Assembly: GCF_040183065.1 (NCBI RefSeq)
Contig: NC_091121.1
Location: forward strand, 66,253,787-66,317,786
Reading direction: 5' to 3'
Origin: Periplaneta americana
Lineage: Eukaryota; Arthropoda; Insecta; Blattodea; Blattidae
Length of the DNA stretch: 64,000 nucleotides
Shown here: positions 11,224-23,925 of the stretch, in pieces
Layout of the letters: each line of letters begins with the position of its first letter
Numbering within the stretch: position 1 is the stretch's first letter
Translations under genes and position numbers: made by a program
Notes under the pieces: generated by a model
What the model was told of the DNA's origin: nothing
The model's input: the letters and a program-made list of their open reading frames with translations, nothing else
The model's database searches: none

Positions 11224-12434
11224 GGCCTGAGAAATATATGCCGTTATACTACCAGTGCGCTTCGTGCGCCTCTTTGAGTACGTCTCAGAGTTGGGGTGAG
11301 TTAGCGCAGTGTCTTTCGCTCGTTTGAACTCAAGCTTATCATCACGGTAAGCTAGTCCTCAGCATTTGTGTGGTTGAAAGCCACTCCTTTGACTTTGAAA
11401 CACAACTATCTGCTAAAAAAATTTAAAGACATCATTTTCTTTGTTAAAGAAAATTACACTATTTTAAAGACATTTTATTTTCTGTCTGTAGAACATACAT
11501 CTAATATAACTTTGACATGTATCAGCCTTATTATTTCACAATGTTATTATGATAGTGTATTACGTTTTTGTTTTACATAATTTTTCATTGCAGTGAATAA
11601 CAAACCACATTTAAAAATTTTCAAATGAGAATGGTTGCCTGTTGCTAGAAAACGCAGCCTTACACCTAGAAAAACTTCGTTCCACTTCTGCAGAAACAAT
11701 GGCATATTTGAAATATTTTACACAAGCATTATCTATCTCAAAATCTGTACCTATCATTATAATAAATTTCCTTATTTGAAATTGTCACAAATTTTACATA
11801 GAGTTAAATATCCATCATGTTTATCCAGTAGTTTTTCATCTTGTTTGCTACATTTTTTTCCTATTTCGTGTTCCAAATATTCGGTTCGTCACAATATCAT
11901 TTACTACATGCTATTTTATGTCTGTAGAAAATACACCTAATATGACATTGACAAGTATCAGCCTTATTATTTCACTTTGTTAATAATATGATAGTGTATT
12001 ATGTTTTTGTTTTACATATTTTTTCATTTCATTTATTGTTGCAGTAAATAACAAACCACATTTTCAAAGGAGAATGATTGCCTTTTACTATATCTTATCT
12101 AGAGAAACTTCGACTTCTGCAGAAACAATGGGGAAATATTTGAAATATTTTATACAAGCATTATTTACCTCAAAATCTGTATCATTATTACAAATTTCCT
12201 CATTTGAAATTAAGTCACAAATTTCGTCCTCGGCATCTTGCTATTATTCTGCTTTACAGGACGCTGAATGTTGCCTGTTACGAATAGCAGTATTCGGTCG
12301 TAATGTAACCGATCAACTAAAGTTCACTGCTGAACGAAACACACTTAAATCCCTCATCCCAACACAATTACGTACTGGTACCTAAAGTGAGAGGCGCATG
12401 AAGCGCAATGTAACGGCATACAATTCTTAGCCCT
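11224..12434. mobile_element. Mutator-like non-autonomous DNA transposon, 1211 bp, with 11-bp target duplication
   Basis: AGTTATCATTA stands immediately outside both ends (11213-11223 and 12435-12445). The termini are inverted repeats of about 55 bp: the left GGCCTGAGAAATATATGCCG and the inverse of the right (GGGCTAAGAATTGTATGCCG), continuing through 'TTA', 'TGCGCTTCrTGCGCCTCT'. A 9-11 bp duplication with long terminal repeats fits Mutator-like elements best (inference). The inside holds a tandem duplication and no transposase. Confidence 0.85.
11475..12230. repeat. Internal tandem duplication within the Mutator-like element
   Basis: 11475-11812 and about 11908-12230 are diverged direct copies. 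Shared runs include CAGCCTTATTATTTCAC, ATAACAAACCACATTT, CTTCTGCAGAAACAATGG and ATTTGAAATATTTTA. The offset is about 430 bp. The copies differ by small indels, so the duplication is not recent. Confidence 0.85.
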
Positions 12435-12445
12435 AGTTATCATTA

Positions 12446-13855
12446 TTTACACCAGAGGCCTTCAATTATAAAAATGAAATGATTATTCATAACTATTGAT
12501 TTTTCTTTTAATTTTAAAATGAAAAATGTATGAAAATTCAACAGTTATTTTCTATTATCATATAAGTTCAATTTAATCTATAGTGTCTATGATTATAGCG
12601 GTGTCGCTCTATCTTGAGCTCTGTCGCAGCGAGCGTCGTGATGTGTCATACACACTGTGGCATCGTTAGTATACTGAGAATTTCTAGTATTCTTTGTTTC
12701 AAAAGTCAAATACACAACTTATTGGCTAGTGGCGAGAGATGCGGCCTGTTCTTCATAAGTGAGAGAGCTTGCCAAAGCTAAGAACATATTTTCAAGCGAA
12801 ATGAATGAAGGACCTCTGTTATTTGTTGAGATACAGCAGTTCAATACTCGGCAGAAGCTCTGGGGATACGTGTTTGTCTTGTATGAATAACAAAAGAGAA
12901 TTCTAATAATGCTGGTGACGAAAACATGGATTTGGTAACTGCCAGCTCCATCATTGTCATGGACAATGCCCCATTCAAGTACCGCTCTACGCAGTAGACC
13001 TTAGCTAACAAAAAAGAGCACGCTCTCTCTCGTTCGAAATGTGGAATGAAAACTGGCAACAAAGCTATGGAAGTCATGAGCCAATAATATTACAAAACCT
13101 TGACTTCTAAGCACTGATTGGAGAGCTCAAGATACATCAACCCAACTATAACATAAACACCGCGCTCTTACGTTTCAGCATGCGCAGCAAGTTTATTTTC
13201 GCCGTCTGTCCATTGTACAGCTGCGCATGTATGAACAGCGACCAAAAAGACAGTCCGTGCTGTAATTGAAATTTGTATACTACAAATAAGCGAATTTATA
13301 CTATTCTTAAAGATAGTAATCTTAGCATTGGAAAGTGTTCAGTAAAATTAATAATGATCGGAAATTTTTCTGTTAACAAGAAGGAGAAGAAGAAGAAACT
13401 GGAAAGATTAAAATACAAAACATCATAAAAAGTAAAATTTAGTGCCGTACTAAATTTTCAAGTGACAACGAACAATGCAAAAAGTTATGAGAATAAAAGT
13501 TTCAAAAATAAGCAAATAAATTATATTTTTCACTTTACATTGCACAAAATATTTGAAATAACTGTTTATTAATAATGTTCATTTAATGAATTATGTTATC
13601 AAGTAAGCCCAGTCGACTAAGAACCTTTGTTATTTTTACTTTTGTCTTCGACTTACCTATTTCTATTTTTAATATACTATTGAACAGCTCTACGAATCAT
13701 AACGTATTATATTTCGTTCTTAACAAACAAAACTAAAAATCACAAAACACAAACCTAAAACGACATATTATCAACTATTCATGCACAAGCGAAAGTGCTT
13801 CCAGAGTACTAGTCACAGTCTTTATAATTTAATGGAAACTGAACTAAATTAAATT
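12446..13855. other. 1.4 kb without a recognisable gene
   Basis: AT-rich sequence with short frames only. The words TCTTGAGCTCT (12612) and AGAGCTCAAGAT (13121) are inverse and could bound an old element, but the DNA between them does not pair convincingly. Confidence 0.4.
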
Positions 13856-13859
13856 ATAT

Positions 13860-14280
13860 ATATATATTATTTTAATGTACCGAAGTACATATGATATTTC
13901 CATGCAGATATTCTGCGTCATCCACGTACTTCGGTACATTAAAATAATATATATGACATAGACGGCGCTTATTCCGTCGGATCCCGGCCAACTAGTCACT
14001 CATAACGAGTGCACCTCAGCACATGTGTGGACTTCATTCCTACGTTCATAGACATCTTTGACGTAGTGCAGAGGGCGGCCACTAGAGGGAACCCAAGAGT
14101 TGGAACTTAAACTGAGACGATTCTGTCCGACACCAAGATGGGTATCCGGTGTGGCTTAGTGGATAAAGCATCAGCACGTAGAGCTGAAAACCCGGGTTCA
14201 TATCCCGGTGCCGGAGAGAATTTTTCTCCATTCCATTACTCTTTCATCATATAAATTAAATTAAACAAAAATATGATGAG
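13860..14280 (+). mobile_element. Composite SINE-like repeat: 5' hairpin plus tRNA-like segment
   Basis: 13863-13888 and 13926-13953 are perfect inverse copies (TTATTTTAATGTACCGAAGT) around a 37-bp loop. A body of about 190 bp with GGCGCTTATTCCGTCGGATC follows. Then comes a pol III-like region: GTGGCTTAGTGGATAAAGC (A box) and GGGTTCATATCCCGG (B box), ending in GAGAGAATTTTTCTCC. I remember this unit as widely repeated in cockroach DNA, so it is called one composite element. The order, hairpin first and tRNA-like part second, is unusual for a SINE. Confidence 0.55.
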
Positions 14281-15842
14281 CAAACCAGGCATTAGCCTGT
14301 TAATGTCTAATGTTTGTGTAAGCGTTCTTGATATGCATGAGTCCAGTGTCATCGCTAGCGGGAAAAAAGGAGAGATAATGGGTCAGTCTGTGTTGTATCG
14401 TTGTACTGAACAACGCGACGCTAACGACTACTGCAGCAGAAAACATTAGCTTCTCATCGTGCAACCTTTACATGTCATTATGACATAAATAGATACTAAA
14501 ACAAGGAAAACTCTGTCAAATATGTTTTTTATGCATTTGGCAGAAGTACAATAAGATTACATAGTCGAATCCGCCACTAGCCCTGCAAAATTCAGTGGTT
14601 AATGAGATTACGAAACATACGCAGTACTTTACAGTAATATTGTCACTCCTGAAAATATAATATTATTCTTTCCAGGATGTCATTAAAACTCTGTAACTTA
14701 TCTATACGTGTCTGTGATCGAAACTCACCTCCTGTGTGGCAAGACAAAAAGTTGTACAATCTGCTAATAATATATCAGTATGAGTTAGGTCAAAGAAAGG
14801 ATGTTTAGGGAACCTATTTTTAATCCGCAGGTATAACTTTTGAAAAATGAAGTATTGTGGAAAGCTGGATCAAGCATTTGTACTTCTGTTTGCTAAAAGA
14901 AAAAAAGGTAACCAAATAACAGGTTTTACGCTGGTTCTGAAAATAAATTGTTTTCTTTTTCTTTACAGTTCGTGTAGGGAGAATTATTGTTTTAAGCTTT
15001 CCATATACGAATTTTCAAGGGGAATTTCTTCCTTAGAATCTTGGAAGGATCGATTTTAATATCCCTGGATGTAAAAGGAGTAGACGGGTAATATTTGTCT
15101 TTTGTTTCTTAGCGATTATCTTGGTTCTACTTGGATTTGATCTGAGTATCGCAGTAGGAATGGGTGCTTCAGTACGCGCTCACGTAGTCGGGAAGCGATA
15201 TTTCTACCTCTTCACTCCAGTACTCGATTTCAATCCGCGATGAGCTGGCCAGATGCAGAAAACTTGTAATCCATCCAACAATGTGACATAATGGAATACG
15301 AGACAGCGTTCACAAACAGGGACCTTCTCACGAGATGTAACTTATTACAGTTTCAAAATGCACCCTCGCAAGCTGACGTGCTTGCTTGTTTGTAGGCAGA
15401 AGGTAATCGAGGATACAGATGCAAATGTTTGCAGATCGCAAACGTGAAAGAAATCCTGGATAATCAGACGATCTTTTGTTTACTGTTCGTGCCGGAGACT
15501 GCGCTGACGACGTACATGAGTAGGGGTGTACAAAACGTTAATATAATAAAATTATTTCATTATTATAATTCATTCTAATTTTATTTAAATTAATTTCACT
15601 TTTATTGAAACACTTTTATCTATCGATAATAATGTTATAGCATAAAAAATATATTTGAAAATAACTTCCGTTATCCTTAAAGCTATTTTAGCTAAAAAAA
15701 TATATATATATTTAAAACTACAGAGAGAGGTTGCAATATTTTCTTTCCTTTATCACCAAAATGGATAATGTAAAAGAAATTTGCTTGAAAGTAGCTGTGA
15801 CTTTTAGTTTTAATAATGTAATGAAAGTGTTTTCCTTTTAAG
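14281..15842. other. 1.6 kb without a recognisable gene
   Basis: Only short frames are present. The frame beginning at 14847 has no family resemblance and no splice context that stands out. Confidence 0.4.
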
Positions 15843-16541
15843 GGGTTAGGTACTGCTTAAAGCAGTAAAATTTTTAGAAATATTCAACATTTATTTCCTC
15901 CATTATTGTATCTTGTACAATAATGAAAATTGGTGTGTGTAAAACACTATCATTCTGCTATATAAAAAAATATATTTTTACGATTTAAAAAATATTTATT
16001 TATTTATTTATTTTCATAATTCAAAATGGTGGCAGTTCACTGTGCAGTGATGAAGCGTTTCCCTTATAAATCATAAACTTGTTAACTTTTTCATGTTCTC
16101 TCTCTTTTATTTTATTGCTGAAACTCATGTTTACAATATCACGCTCTTTTAACTACATTACTTAATAAATAATATTTTTTTTATTTTGTGTTAGAAGAAA
16201 ATACTGATATTTGGCCATTTTTTAAATGAATTTATTTTTATCAGGCAATCTATCAAAGGTAGGGAAGTGATCTTGCATCATATTGTAGATGTGACAAAAA
16301 AATTGTATCACAGAATATTGGGTAGTTTTTTAGTTATGTGGGAAGTGCTTCATCACTGCACAGTGAACTGAATTTTGAAAAAAAAATGTAAATAATTTTT
16401 TAAATCATAAAAATATTTTTTCATATAGCAAAAGGACAGTGTTTTACACATACTAATTTTCATTATTGTACAAGATATAGTAATGGAGGAAAAAAATGTT
16501 GAATATTTCCACAATTTTACTGCTGTAAGCTATACCTAAAG
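15843..16541. mobile_element. Foldback element, about 700 bp, arms about 200 bp
   Basis: The left end TTAGGTACTGCTTAAAGCAG and the inverse right end (TTAGGTATAGCTTACAGCAG) open arms that pair through ATATTCAACATTT, TTTCCTCCATTA, ATCTTGTACAATAATGAAAA and GTGTAAAACACT. The pairing then includes TTCACTGTGCAGTGATGAAG near each inner edge. The central 300 bp is unpaired and has no open frame. Confidence 0.8.
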
Positions 16542-18716
16542 CAAGAAGTGACAGGGAATTCATAGAATCTCTGTAAGACGTCAAAGACCCAACATTGAGT
16601 TCACACAAACTCTGACTTGAATTGTGGTTTTCTGTTAAAGAACAGTGATCTATATTATGCAAATTATTCAAGTAGAATGGTTTTTCACTGACTAATACAG
16701 CAGGACATTTTACGCTATTTTTCAAATCAGTTTTTATTTCTTAAAGTTGACTGTGGCAGCTAGCTTTCTGTTGGTCACTTTTCCTCTGTAGTATTTACAC
16801 ATTTGCTATGTTCAATGAGGTTTCCGAGGGGAATATTTTTAAGATTATTAAATCAGATTTCATTGTGTTGGTTTTTCATGCATGTAGTCATATTTTAAAA
16901 TATGAAAAATTAAAAATAACTTTAGTGATTGTAGTGAACGGGTTCTTCAGATTTTATTGTCCGTAGGTATGTGAATTGTGTAGTTGTATGAGGCATACAA
17001 CAAACGATATTTTAAGGGGGATAATTGGTCACTCACTACATTATGTGAAATCTCTGTGACGAGCTTCATAAATCAAAGATGTATCCAGGATTTTTGTCTT
17101 GGAGGGGGCCAAGAAAGAGACTATACATTTTCAGAAATAATGGACTTTATATTCATCTTTGTAAACGACTGTGCTTCCTGTTTTTATGTCATGACGTGCT
17201 ATCAATATAAATGCCAATTAAAAATACTCCGAACACATTCAACATTAAATGTAACATGTTTCAGTAAAGATCTCTCGAGGCCCTCTTTCTTGATATGTCC
17301 TTGCCAAAATGAACATCTAGAAGCTTGGCAGGTCGACATTACATTAATCTTATGATGGGACCATAGTTGAATAGGGTCCAAGAATACCCAGCATAACTCT
17401 GGAGTCTTTCTAGCCTGGATAACAATTTAACTGAGACTTGGTAAATATTTTTGTAAAGATTTATGCAGCCCGCAACATTCTGTGGTAGCAATAATTATTT
17501 ATGTAACTACAAGACATATTCCGAGTCGGTGGGATTGTATGAGGCAATAGAGCGCAATAGAAGGCTTTTCTCACGGTTACTTTCTCACGACAAACCTACT
17601 GGATCAAATCTCGTCACTTGATTGTAATGTAGCAATCTGTTACCCTATAGACGGTGTATACGGATCTTCTCAGTCGGTGAACTCCATTAATTGCACATTT
17701 TACTCTGTTGGCAGATAAATAAAATTCACTTTCCTATTCAGCTGGGGATTATGATTCCTCCCGCAGCATTAATAGCGTGCACCTCAACTGTTGTGGGCAT
17801 CCAGTCAAGATCAAGAAGTGTAACTTTGCAGAAATGTTTTAATCAAACATTAATTAAGATATTACATTAGCAAATGCAGGTGTATACTCTATTTTATTTC
17901 AAGGAGTGAAGTTCGGTGGCTCCTTTGAACACCCACTTACAGATTTATGACTTCCTACACAAACAACTCTGACAATTCCATCCTGTCCCCTCGTCCCAAC
18001 ATTGCACAGTTGCCACAATCCTGGTGACCCTCGAAATGAGACTGACGGGATTCTGGAATTCGGAAAAGATGTAGCAACTCTGCCTCCACGTGGATTTGAC
18101 CAGAGCCTGTCAATTCTTCTGAGCAAGGATTGTGATTGGTTATTGACAGGAGAAGACAAGATTTCCGTCGCCGTAAAGAAGACATTTATTTATGACAACC
18201 AATTAGTAGGGGGCAGTAGAAGATCTGTCGGCAAAGTCCTTTCTATGAAACTGCACTCCATGAAAAAAAATAGAGTATACATGTTGTATTCATCAATAAT
18301 ACCACGACAAACAAGTTTTGCATACATTGATAATATGGTGAATGTCTTGTACAGACACAGAAACAAAATTTGGGTCACCAAGTTCCAGTTATAACATACT
18401 GCGCATCCAAATGTTGTTTCTGAGGCTGTACAATGATTTCGGAAGTCAATTATCAACTAATAAATTGACTATGCAGTCTCATACAATCAATTCTTCTCTG
18501 CGTTAGATTTAAATAATACTGTTAGATTCGAATAAAATACGTGTATTTTTGTGCCTGAAATTTTATGTAATTACAATCACCAATACTTACGAGTGAGACC
18601 ATATCATACAATTGCCATCATTAATTAAATCTGTCCAGTGGCGAAGACTTCAGAGTTGGTCATATATAAAAAGAAGCCAACGAAAATTAACTTCTACAAA
18701 AGTAAGACACAACATA
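16542..18716. other. 2.2 kb, no recognised gene; one open stretch at about 17.9-18.4 kb
   Basis: 17900-18400 is richer in G+C and open on both strands (130 codons plus, 86 codons minus), but neither translation shows a motif I know. The remainder is AT-rich with nothing recognised. Confidence 0.4.
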
Positions 18717-18852
18717 CTGTTTGAGCGCCAGGTCTGAAACCGCGCCATATGAGGAAGTGGGGAGCGGGGATACGTGCCTGATCAAGTATAGTACAGCCTG
18801 TCAGGTTACACGCCGCTTTCCTGCTGCGGTTTCAGAGCTGGCGTTCAGACAG
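18717..18852. mobile_element. MITE, 136 bp, TA target duplication
   Basis: Flanked by TA (18715-18716 and 18853-18854). The ends CTGTTTGAGCGCCAGGTCTG and the inverse (CTGTCTGAACGCCAGCTCTG) pair on through AAACCGC for 28 bp. The middle is G+C-rich. Tc1/mariner-type MITE. Confidence 0.85.
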
Positions 18853-20624
18853 TAGACATTGTATTGCCATAGCTTCTTTCATAATAACATATGAGAAAGT
18901 GAACGTTGATAAAATTCTAAACCAGACTGTTATAGTCCTCAAGTTAAAACAACTTAACATAAGTATGCATTGAAGATTTAGACCGGGTATAATAAATTAT
19001 TCTGTGACTATTATACAATTAAATGAAGTACGTGTAATTTTCTTCCCGAGGGACGTTTCCACGAAACAATTTTATACGAAACTTGAGCGTGGGGTATTAG
19101 TTAACATATTATTTCAGTCTTAATTGTCTACCTGCCAAGATTTTCACCTTTTGTACAATATTTCCTTATTGCATGCAACGTAACCCTTCCTGTACTCGTG
19201 AGTGTGGTGGAAGGTTGTGCATCGACTTTACACAACCCGTCAGCGCTTAATTTGTGGTTCTCGACATGTGAGATGAGTGAATACGTCACTATAATGTGTG
19301 AGTGTTTTCAATGTCATCTAGTAGTGACTTGATTTTCTTTGAGAGAAGGTTTTTTATCTTTGAGCTTGAAACTTCTTACACATTATTAAATTATTTGTTA
19401 ATTACATTTATTTTCCTGATTGCTGAATCCTTTACTAATGGAAAAAACTTCACGATTCGTCGAGAGATTATAATATTCTTCTTGCACGAAAGAAATGTAT
19501 TTTCCATGCGCAGAATGAGTGTTTCGGAGACTGCTGAAACTGAGGCATGAGAATTTTCGTGATAGCACATAATATAACTTATCAAGAACTGGAAGAAATG
19601 TTTCATACTTGCGAGTAAAATAGGCCTATGTTATGATGAAATTAAGTGAAAATGTTATAACATATTTATCGTGATGCATGAATGAGAAATTAACATTTTC
19701 TTATAATGTTTCGTAAATGAGGCTTGAAATTTTTCGCGTTGATGTAACAAAGCGTCACTTTTTGTAATGATTCTCTTTAAAGTATTTAAGTAATTGAAAT
19801 TTCTTAGTATTACGGTCTTACTTATAAACCATGTATAATTTTATACGAGATTTATGCAGAGTTGGAAGAGAAAACGTTACTAATAAACCATGCATAAGCG
19901 ATGGATGTATAAGCAGCGTGTAACTATACAAGGGAATTGCTTCGAAGTAGTTATACACATGAAACTTCCTGTTTAAATGTTGTATATAAAGAAAAAATGG
20001 CAACCTTTAACAGCTGTTCTTATCGATTGTCATTTTACGATGATGGTTGCCTTGTAACCACAGAAGAACAAAACAAAGAACACGGAATAATTAGAATGAT
20101 ATTGCTGTAGCTGTTCTCTTTGTTGAAAATAAAGCGTGGTAATCGATCAGGCTCAGTTGTACTATCGATACTTTGCGCAGCACACTATCGGATGCAATAT
20201 GGAATCGCAGTCATTCAGTTACCTTTCGTAATAAAATAATGACGAAAATATGACAGCTGTGCAACTGTTATGTTGTTATACACAACATACGTAGTGATTA
20301 TTAGTCAGGAATTTACACACGACTTATAGACATGCTATTCGCTGTGTAAGTATAAGACAGTTAAACGTCTGTGTAAGAGTTTTTATTAGTAGGACCGTTA
20401 GTCTGTAGATCGGTAAGGACTGATGTAAGCTGTGACCTAACTAAACCTAGATAAAATATGGCCTTATAGCAACGCTAATGATCCCAATATTAATTAGTGT
20501 ATACATGAGATGCTATGGTGTGGAGAATGAGATTAGCTCATAACAATTAGATTCACTGTGATACTTTCCTGGACGAGATATGTGCGATAAATTTCGCCTG
20601 AAACTTTCTATCGGGTAGGGTTCT
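18853..20624. other. 1.8 kb without a recognisable gene
   Basis: Frames at 19302 (plus) and 19391 (minus) overlap and look like opposite-strand shadows of AT-rich sequence. No motif, repeat end or splice-bounded exon was identified. Confidence 0.4.
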
Positions 20625-20790
20625 TTTAAGGTAAAGATATCTGCTTTACACATTAACATTGGGTGAAAAAGAGGTAGAGCTCCATTCTTTCATGACCTCC
20701 GACCGCCTTTACCCGGGAAAGATCCGGTACTCAACAGAAGGCTGAATGGATCCCGTGGCCACGGGGTTCTTTTACTTGTCGTATCTATGA
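20625..20790 (-). mobile_element. SINE fragment (same family as 58201-58498)
   Basis: 'aggtaaagatatc', 'ggtagagctccatt', 'catgacctc', GACCGCCTTTACCCGGGAAAG and 'ccggtactcaa' line up in order with the SINE in the TMEM67 intron. The tRNA head is absent. Confidence 0.65.
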
Positions 20791-22863
20791 CATGGGAACC
20801 CCAGTTTCACTTTTTTTTTTTTTAAGGCGCCCTCAGTAGGCTTTTACACCGCGAACCTCTAATTCAGTAACAAGAAAGGTAACGACAACATGTTAATATG
20901 CTATCATTGCAATATAAAAGTCACGTTTCGTTCTTTTTCTTTGCTATATGAACGCGAAAATTCTCATGTTTGCATTTAAGCATTTCTCTTCGTAAATATC
21001 CCTTTCTCCTTCTCATCAAATTCATTACTTTCATTGAATATTTTATTATTAATTGTTTTCTGTTATTATGAGCTTGAAGAATCTCATCTGTTACATATTT
21101 TATACGATAATTAAAATTCTCATGTCTATTTTTCCACTTTATTAGATGGTGGTGTTATTAACAGCAGAATAAGTTACATAATGGACTCGCAGTATATTGT
21201 AAAGGTTATCCAAAATATCCTTGCCTAACATTTCTGAATTATATATTTTTTATTTTCAGAACTGTTGGTTATCGAATTAGAGGCCGGACTTTAATGTACT
21301 AAAAGTTAAAAATGACACCGAGTATACCTGTGTGGATGTGTGTAGGTTAGGTTAGAACCGTTTTCAGACCTTTTTCACAACATTCTGAAAACTAACAAAG
21401 GCGAGCTGGGTCACAGAGTGGAGAATTCATCTAGTGAAGCGCGTGCGTTTGAAAAGCGAACACAACCCACTAAAGCCACCCACAATTCTAGTCAGCGGAA
21501 GCTGTAACCAATTACAGTGAATATCGCTAACACGTTTGCGTCAATCATTACAATCGCCTACTGCTTTCAAACGCAGCGGCATAATATTTTATACCAGAGT
21601 GAGGGTATTGCTTGCTGGTTTATAAACTATAGCTATTGTCAATGTATTTCCAACTGGCGGATTAAGGTCAAGCAATTGACTGTATTTTCTACGCGTGCTT
21701 ACCCCATTCCTGGACCATTCTCCTCAACTACAATCAGCTGGGACAGCCGGGATTACCAGTGTTTCAGTTCATAGTTTTCAGTTCAGTGACTCGTGCATGA
21801 TTTGTACGTTTGAACGTGACCTTGATCCGCCAGTTCGAAATGTATTCGATTATAGTTGTAATATTAACTTGCAGTAAATAAAAATCTGGTATCTCGACTT
21901 ATAAGTTTGACATTAACACGTGAATAATCTTGTAAATTTCAACTTATTTTTCAATAGAGTACATGTTCAAAATAATACTACATTTGTACTTTAAATTTTA
22001 GCCACTAAACAAATACGCGAATATGTAAAGTTCAATAAATATGTTACAAAGCCAGAAAATACAACCTTCTCTTAAAGAGTAGACCATAGAAAAGAGTGTT
22101 ACCTACATTGAATAAAATATATAAGACTATCATTATCTTCAATGTATGTTTCAAAATGTGTAATCTTACATCTAGACAGTACTTAATTATTGTAATTTTG
22201 TACAAGACAAATGTGATAACAAATTAAGCTCTGGTGTAGTGGTTTTGAATGCATAATTATCTCTGATGGTGATTAAAACTGATGTAAAACAGTTTGTAAT
22301 GATAGTTAGCTAAGTTTCTAACGGATAATAAAGATGCCATCTTGGATGGCTGTGTTGTTATATTGGAATGTGACGTCAACAAATATAGCCTACCTCAGAT
22401 CTTATAATCAATCATTACACAATTCACTCTCTGATCCTTAGTATTTCTTTTACCACCTGGGAAGAATAATTCGATGGTGTTTGAGTAAAGGGAGACAAGT
22501 TATAAAAATGAGTTTTGAGATAAATGAAATACTTTTCTACACAAATAATACACATTAAATACTAGTATTATTTTGTTGTTTGCATACCCACTTGTAGAAT
22601 ATAACTTGTGTATGCACCGGAGGAACAAAACTCTATTTGCACAAAAAATGACTTAACCCCTTCACTCGAACACTATCGAATGTAACCCATCTTTAATATG
22701 CGTCATCATCGGTAGCGTCACTAGGTTCTCTCTGAGGAGAGAAGCTTAAGGAAAAATTGGAAATAATTATTTATCATATTGACACTTCGACTACCACTAC
22801 CTTTCGTTCAAATGAAATACAGACGACAATGTCTAATTAAGTTCTAAATGCTTATAATATAAT
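20791..22863. other. 2.1 kb, mostly unrecognised, with one MITE-end relic
   Basis: At 21280-21340, 'gaggccggactttaatgtactaaaagtt' and 'atgacaccgag' resemble the left end of the 3443-3767 MITE, but no matching right end was found. The rest has only short frames and no recognised family. Confidence 0.35.
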
Positions 22864-23346
22864 TGTAATATGCGTTACAAGAGCGGTATGTTGAAGTTTT
22901 CATGTTCGAGGAAAAGTTTGAAAAAGCGAAATGTAGTTGAGCTTTTTTAATTTCCGAGAATTGAAAGAAAACATACTGCTCGTGTATCGTACATTATTTT
23001 GTGCGAAGATCGTTTATTACATACCTGAAAGACGAATTTCTAATTAGTTGCAATGAAATCTCCATGTTGGTTTCTGTTTAATGACGCCAACTTCGGAACA
23101 CCAAAATATCTTTCTTCAACATTGTTGCTGTAAAATGTTTTCTGTGTTTACTATATTCCAGCAGGCCGTGATATAAGTCTGTATTTTTTTTCCCCCAGTC
23201 TATAAATGCGAACTTAAAACAAACGGTAAGGTTATGTAATGATTTATTTTTCATTTTAATATTTTAACAATATTATTTATATAACATATTGCAGTAATAA
23301 CATCGGCAAGTTTAATTTTGCTGGTCAAGGAGATGTTTAGAAATGG

Positions 23347-23348
<2 letters not shown>

Positions 23349-23388
<40 letters not shown>
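23349..23388. repeat. (TA)n microsatellite
   Basis: About 20 TA units, directly downstream of the short coding exon on the minus strand. Confidence 0.95.
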
Positions 23389-23393
<5 letters not shown>

Positions 23394-23508
23394 TATAGGC
23401 TCTTTCATACCTTGTCCTGGATTTGTGGGGAACCAGAGAAGCACAGCCTTGTTCCCAAGCCTCTTCAACTTCAAGATCCACATCTCCTTCGTTCAAAGTA
23501 GCCGCCAT
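23394..23508 (-). CDS. Short coding exon, possible start of a Crypton/KIAA1958-like recombinase
   Basis: An ATG at 23508 opens MAATLNEGDVDLEVEEAWEQ, then GCASLVPHKSRTRYERAY before the frame runs into a (TA)n tract. The 'LVP.KSR..YE..Y' pattern is what I remember at the N-terminus of tyrosine-recombinase-like proteins from Crypton-type elements and their domesticated relatives. The acidic lead-in fits as well. It may instead be a first exon spliced at GTATGA. No downstream exon was found on this strand, and the matching segment is absent from copy B. Confidence 0.35.
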
Positions 23509-23925
23509 GATGAGTCTGGAATCTTGTTGATTTTTTCACAGCTTTCTTAATATTACTTGCATCACGAATGCAGTAACTTTAGTGGAGTTGTAGAGTTTAC
23601 TTAATTTTTGCAAATATTTAAAAACAATCATTAACAATGCAATTTAGGTGAAATGGCAGTGGTAAGTTTCCAATTTATAATTATTACTATATTGAACGTC
23701 TCTAAAAATAATATGTTAAAAGCCTAAAGCAGTAAAATCAATATGTCACTTAAGCGGTAAGAAGAGGGAAATTGTTGTGTGTGTTAGATTGGGAATACTG
23801 AATGTGGAATTTTAGACTTTCCGCGGATTGGTTTTGTGCGGAAACCAAGCAAATACGCACGATCTCGCACAAAAGTTGTTCAATGACGGTAACTTCACAG
23901 AGTAAATCCTTAAGATACAATAAAT

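Larger units (their letters stand above)
22864..23876. repeat. Duplicated unit, copy A (with a coding exon)
   Basis: This pairs in direct order with 23926-24731 at very high identity. It starts with an imperfect hairpin (GAGCGGTATGTT ... AACATACTGCTC). The inner part is bounded by inverse ends, ATTTTGTGCGAAGATCG near 22995 and GATCTCGCACAAAA near 23874. Copy A carries 206 bp (23309-23514) that copy B lacks. That segment contains the ATG exon and a (TA)n run. Confidence 0.85.

Noticed and set aside
12608-13135. Inverted words TCTTGAGCTCT and AGAGCTCAAGAT as ends of an element
   Set aside because: Only about a dozen bases pair. The inner sequence does not, and no target duplication is visible.
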